A stretch of 6,104 nt of DNA, from assembly GCA_039933315.1 (NCBI GenBank), contig JBDTOI010000227.1:1-6104 (forward strand), read 5' to 3'. Positions within the stretch are counted from its first letter, which is position 1. Each line of letters opens with the position of its first letter. This document shows, piece after piece, positions 6,010-6,104 of this stretch. A model generated the notes under the pieces. That model did no database searches. It had not been told where the DNA came from and was given only the letters and a program-made list of their open reading frames with translations. Origin of the DNA: DASXRU01 sp039933315. GTDB lineage: Bacteria > Acidobacteriota > Blastocatellia > Pyrinomonadales > Pyrinomonadaceae. A program made the translations under genes and the position numbers.

Positions 6010-6043
6010 AAAGCCGTCTGTGTGTCGCAGACGGCTTTTCTCT
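6010..6043 (+). terminator. Strong intrinsic terminator
   Basis: AAAGCCGTCTG (6010-6020) and CAGACGGCTTT (6028-6038) form a perfect 11-bp stem with a 7-nt loop, and the stem runs into a T-rich tail TTTTCTCTT. This is the clearest terminator in the window. It has a short A-run before the stem, so some activity on the opposite strand is possible. It lies about 225 nt downstream of the predicted transcription start, with no larger gene between. Confidence 0.88.
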
Positions 6044-6063
6044 TGCTGTTGCAGTTTGAATTT

Positions 6064-6104
6064 AACGCTGAAAGCGTTCGCTAATTTCAGCCCAGGGTTG
6101 CGCT
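6064..6104. repeat. Palindromic intergenic repeat, cut by the right edge
   Basis: AACGCT (6064-6069) and AGCGTT (6073-6078) form a short dyad around GAA, followed by CGCTAATTTCAGCCCAGGGTTGCGCT to the window end, written here in the sense that only its first half is visible. From memory, AACGCTGAAAGCGTT followed by CAGCCCAGGGTTGCG resembles a widespread family of palindromic repeats in environmental bacterial genomes; I cannot confirm this without a search. No coding potential is visible. Confidence 0.4.

Larger units (their letters stand above)
5786..6042 (+). ncRNA. Candidate 250-nt structured transcript (small RNA or leader RNA)
   Basis: The interval between the promoter and the intrinsic terminator would give a transcript of about 255 nt that matches no RNA family I recognise. 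After an 11-codon micro-ORF it shows several candidate helices: 5833-5840 with 5845-5854 (GAGGT and GGC arms around TGAG, with a 2-nt bulge), 5854-5858 with 5886-5890 (CTGGA/TCCAG), an 8-bp long-range helix TAGTCTTT 5892-5899 with AAAGACTA 5967-5974, and inside it TCAG/CTGA and TGCG-TGAT-CGCA (5926-5937). Base composition is clearly lower in GC than the flanking genes. It could be a trans-acting RNA, an attenuator for a gene right of the window, or simply the mRNA of a very small protein. I see no features of tmRNA, RNase P, SRP or 6S RNA. Confidence 0.4.

Overview
The window is about 6.1 kb of moderately GC-rich bacterial chromosome. All protein genes lie on the + strand. Protein content (a DUF4440/SnoaL-like secreted protein, a DUF1287 lipoprotein, a GT-C membrane protein beside a polyprenol-phosphate mannose synthase, and an isolated hutI) together with several palindromic intergenic repeats suggests a soil-type, Acidobacteriota-like genome, perhaps Blastocatellia. 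This placement is from general impression and has not been tested. There is no transposase, phage gene, tRNA, rRNA or CRISPR array.

Layout: 3-605 is the C-terminal part of an alpha/beta-hydrolase (phospholipase/carboxylesterase type), cut by the left edge. 633-2216 is a multi-pass GT-C (GT39/ArnT-like) glycosyltransferase. Its last 11 codons and stop lie inside a 102-bp imperfect inverted repeat (2182-2283). 2309-3076 is a soluble GT2 enzyme of the DPM1 type, which would make a polyprenyl-phosphate-mannose donor of the kind GT-C enzymes use. It overlaps by 4 nt the TTG start of a DUF1287 lipoprotein (3073-3729). 3872-4333 is a secreted DUF4440 protein. A 121-bp REPIN-like element with 25-bp perfect inverted ends (4332-4452) exactly fills the gap between that gene and hutI (4455-5702, imidazolonepropionase of histidine breakdown).

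The most interesting region is 5703-6104, which holds no conventional gene. It reads as a complete miniature transcription unit: a near-consensus sigma70 promoter (TTGACG, 17 nt, TATTAT), a 14-nt Shine-Dalgarno sequence complementary to the whole 3' tail typical of bacterial 16S rRNA, an 11-codon micro-ORF, about 160 nt with several possible helices, and a strong intrinsic terminator. It could be a structured small RNA, a leader-peptide attenuator for a gene to the right of the window, or the gene for a very small protein. A second short hydrophobic frame overlaps the micro-ORF. Another palindromic repeat begins at about 6064 and runs off the right edge.

The two glycosyltransferases and the lipoprotein plausibly act together on the cell envelope. 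The hydrolase, the DUF4440 protein and hutI look functionally unrelated to them.
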